Below, in pieces: positions 6,441 to 7,178 of a stretch of 7,178 nucleotides of DNA. Each line of letters begins with the position of its first letter. The stretch's first letter is position 1. The position numbers and the translations under genes are program-made. Origin of the DNA: Pseudomonadales bacterium (lineage in GTDB: Bacteria; Pseudomonadota; Gammaproteobacteria; Pseudomonadales; UBA7239); contig JAGRJA010000295.1 of the NCBI GenBank assembly GCA_020443005.1, positions 1 through 7,178 on the forward strand, in the 5' to 3' direction. A model generated the notes under the pieces. The model saw nothing but the letters and a program-made list of their open reading frames with translations. It had not been told where the DNA came from and searched no databases.

Positions 6441-6650
6441 TTAACGAAGAATCCCCAAACGCATCGCCACCTGGTGGTGATGGTCGGCTGCCTGATGCTG
6501 AGTAACGGTTTGAGAGGAGGATAACAGCAACTCATCCACCTCAAATGCGCTACTGGTACAACAGGAAAAATGGGTGTCAATATGCGCGTGTTGCACAAAG
6601 GCATCCAGTAATTCACTCCACTCTGCACTGTTCTGATCCAGTCTTGCCAT
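6441..6650 (-). CDS. Small hypothetical protein, Cys/His-containing
   Basis: This 69-residue ORF starts at ATG 6650-6648 with a strong GGGAG ribosome site 6 bases upstream. A GTG at 6665 in the same frame overlaps that site and is less likely to be the start. The predicted protein is soluble, with no signal peptide or membrane segment. Residues 1-22 look like an amphipathic helix (SAEWSELLDAFVQHAH), followed by a Cys-Cys pair (SCC, 28-30), a Ser-rich middle and a His-rich tail (HQAADHHHQ) ending in MRLGILR. Cys and His could bind metal, but their spacing matches no motif I know. I do not recognise a family. It stands alone between the dehydrogenase gene and the right-edge gene, opposite in direction to both. 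The ribosome site is the main support; a chance ORF of this length is possible. Confidence 0.4.
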   Translation of the reverse strand: MARLDQNSAEWSELLDAFVQHAHIDTHFSCCTSSAFEVDELLLSSSQTVTQHQAADHHHQVAMRLGILR

Positions 6651-6726
6651 GATTTGCTCCCTCACTGTTCACTTTCGTACGATTTCAACTGAAAAACGCT
6701 AAACCCGATAACTATCTTTCAAGATA

Positions 6727-6839
6727 TGTGCCAACAAATTGGTCACAGGAAAAAATGACTTGTCCCAAGCGACAAAGTTCCGGTTTTTTTCTCGAAATCA
6801 GCCCTTTCGCAAAATGCTTGCCAACGATAAAAACACCGG
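6727..6839. other. Non-coding stretch with several hairpins
   Basis: The 6651-6912 interval has no convincing gene on either strand. Within it are TGTGCCAA (6727-6734) pairing with TTGG/CACA (6739-6747) with one bulged T; TTGTC (6760-6764) with GACAA (6771-6775); CGAAA (6793-6797) with TTTCG (6805-6809); and a longer-range pair, CCGGTTTTTTT (6780-6790) with AAAAACACCGG (6829-6839), with one mismatch. A T7 run lies at 6784-6790. This could be a leader, a small RNA or chance pairing in AT-rich DNA. Confidence 0.25.
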
Positions 6840-6888
6840 TACTCTTGGGAAAAATGTGAATTATGAGGGATTATTTAACAGGCAGCTG

Positions 6889-6897
6889 TGCTAGATT
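6889..6897 (+). promoter_or_regulatory. Possible extended -10 promoter for the right-edge gene
   Basis: TGCTAGATT fits an extended -10 (TGn followed by TAGATT at 6892-6897, close to TATAAT). No good -35 lies 16-18 bases upstream; TTAACA at 6875-6880 is too close. Initiation near 6904 would give a leader of about 27 bases to the ATG at 6931. Confidence 0.3.
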
Positions 6898-6930
6898 GCC
6901 CGGTCTATACCAATGATTGCAAGCACAGCC

Positions 6931-7178
6931 ATGAAACCGATCACCATCACTTACCGGATAAAACTGAACGAAAATACCACTGAAGTCTTTGATTTCGAAC
7001 TGAATGGCGAAAACTTTGAACTGATTTCTACCACACCGGAATCATTACCCAACTGGACCGAGCTTTCCTTCAAACAATGCTCACACTGCCCGCTTGACGA
7101 AAAAGAACACAGCCATTGTCCAATGGCTGTCCAGTTGCACCAGGTCATTGAAAAATTTCACGACACCCGCTCCATCGA
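6931..7178 (+). CDS. Uncharacterised protein with CxxCP...CP motif (partial, C-terminus off window)
   Basis: An open frame runs to the right edge, giving 82 residues from ATG 6931. An in-frame ATG at 6913 would add six residues; neither start has a clear ribosome site, and 6931 leaves a more normal leader after the predicted promoter. The N-terminus (ITITYRIKLNENTTEVFDFEL) looks like paired beta strands. Then come WTELSFKQ and the pattern Cys50-x2-Cys53-Pro ... His62-Cys63-Pro, followed by the helix MAVQLHQVIEKFHDT. There is no signal peptide, so it is probably cytoplasmic. The three Cys with nearby His52, His60 and His62 suggest a metal site. From memory this resembles a proteobacterial domain of unknown function (possibly the one called DUF6901), in which a CPHCPL...CP segment precedes a helical half; I hold that name with low certainty. 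Function is unknown, and the codon and residue make-up looks like an ordinary gene. Confidence 0.7.
   Translation, partial: MKPITITYRIKLNENTTEVFDFELNGENFELISTTPESLPNWTELSFKQCSHCPLDEKEHSHCPMAVQLHQVIEKFHDTRSI

Noticed and set aside
6330..6524. Plus-strand open stretch whose translation (DDRQIDELLPEKPES...) looks protein-like
   Set aside because: It has no ATG or GTG near its beginning and no ribosome site, follows a TGA at 6327-6329, and overlaps the minus-strand 69-residue ORF. It might be a gene remnant but cannot be supported.
6359..6628. Minus-strand 89-codon frame overlapping the 69-residue ORF
   Set aside because: It lacks a good ribosome site and its product is Trp/Pro/Cys-rich without a recognisable pattern. 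The alternative frame has a well-placed GGGAG and is preferred.

Overview
The window looks like a chromosomal segment of a gammaproteobacterium of moderate GC content. The ferredoxin-NADP reductase closely matches, from memory, the Azotobacter/Pseudomonas Fpr type. No IS element, phage gene, tRNA, rRNA or CRISPR array was seen.

Left half (1-3703, all minus strand). Reading in the direction of transcription: a 53-residue single-pass membrane protein, a cation diffusion facilitator (CDF) metal exporter, a full-length exporter-type ABC half-transporter, and the N-terminal part of a lipoprotein with a trypsin-like protease domain that runs off the left edge. Gaps are 4, 41 and 107 bases and no convincing terminator was seen between the genes, so the set may be one envelope/export transcription unit. 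The last gene could also have its own promoter.

Middle (3704-3918). This is a divergent intergenic region. It has a TATAAT box on the plus strand and an unusually structured leader in front of fpr, with an exact 10-base direct repeat, two adjacent hairpins and an inverted near-copy of the repeat.

Right half (3919-6270, plus strand). fpr (FAD-dependent ferredoxin/flavodoxin-NADP reductase) is followed after 156 bases by a glutamate dehydrogenase of the form resembling animal GLUD1 but without the antenna. Both are pyridine-nucleotide redox enzymes, but the gap holds its own inverted repeat and a possible 17-codon leader ORF, so they may be regulated separately. A GC-rich hairpin lies 20 bases after the dehydrogenase stop.

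Right end (6309-7178). This part is sparse. It holds a possible 69-residue minus-strand protein with a good ribosome site, about 260 bases of non-coding DNA with several small hairpins, and the start of a plus-strand gene cut by the window edge. That last protein carries a CxxCP...CP cysteine pattern of an uncharacterised bacterial family.

The two edge genes (1-650 and 6931-7178) are open-ended and are easily missed by ORF callers that require both a start and a stop. Nothing here is clearly a new system. The best leads are the fpr leader, the protease with a charged helical insert after its catalytic His, the small membrane protein joined to the CDF gene, and the cysteine-motif protein at the right edge.
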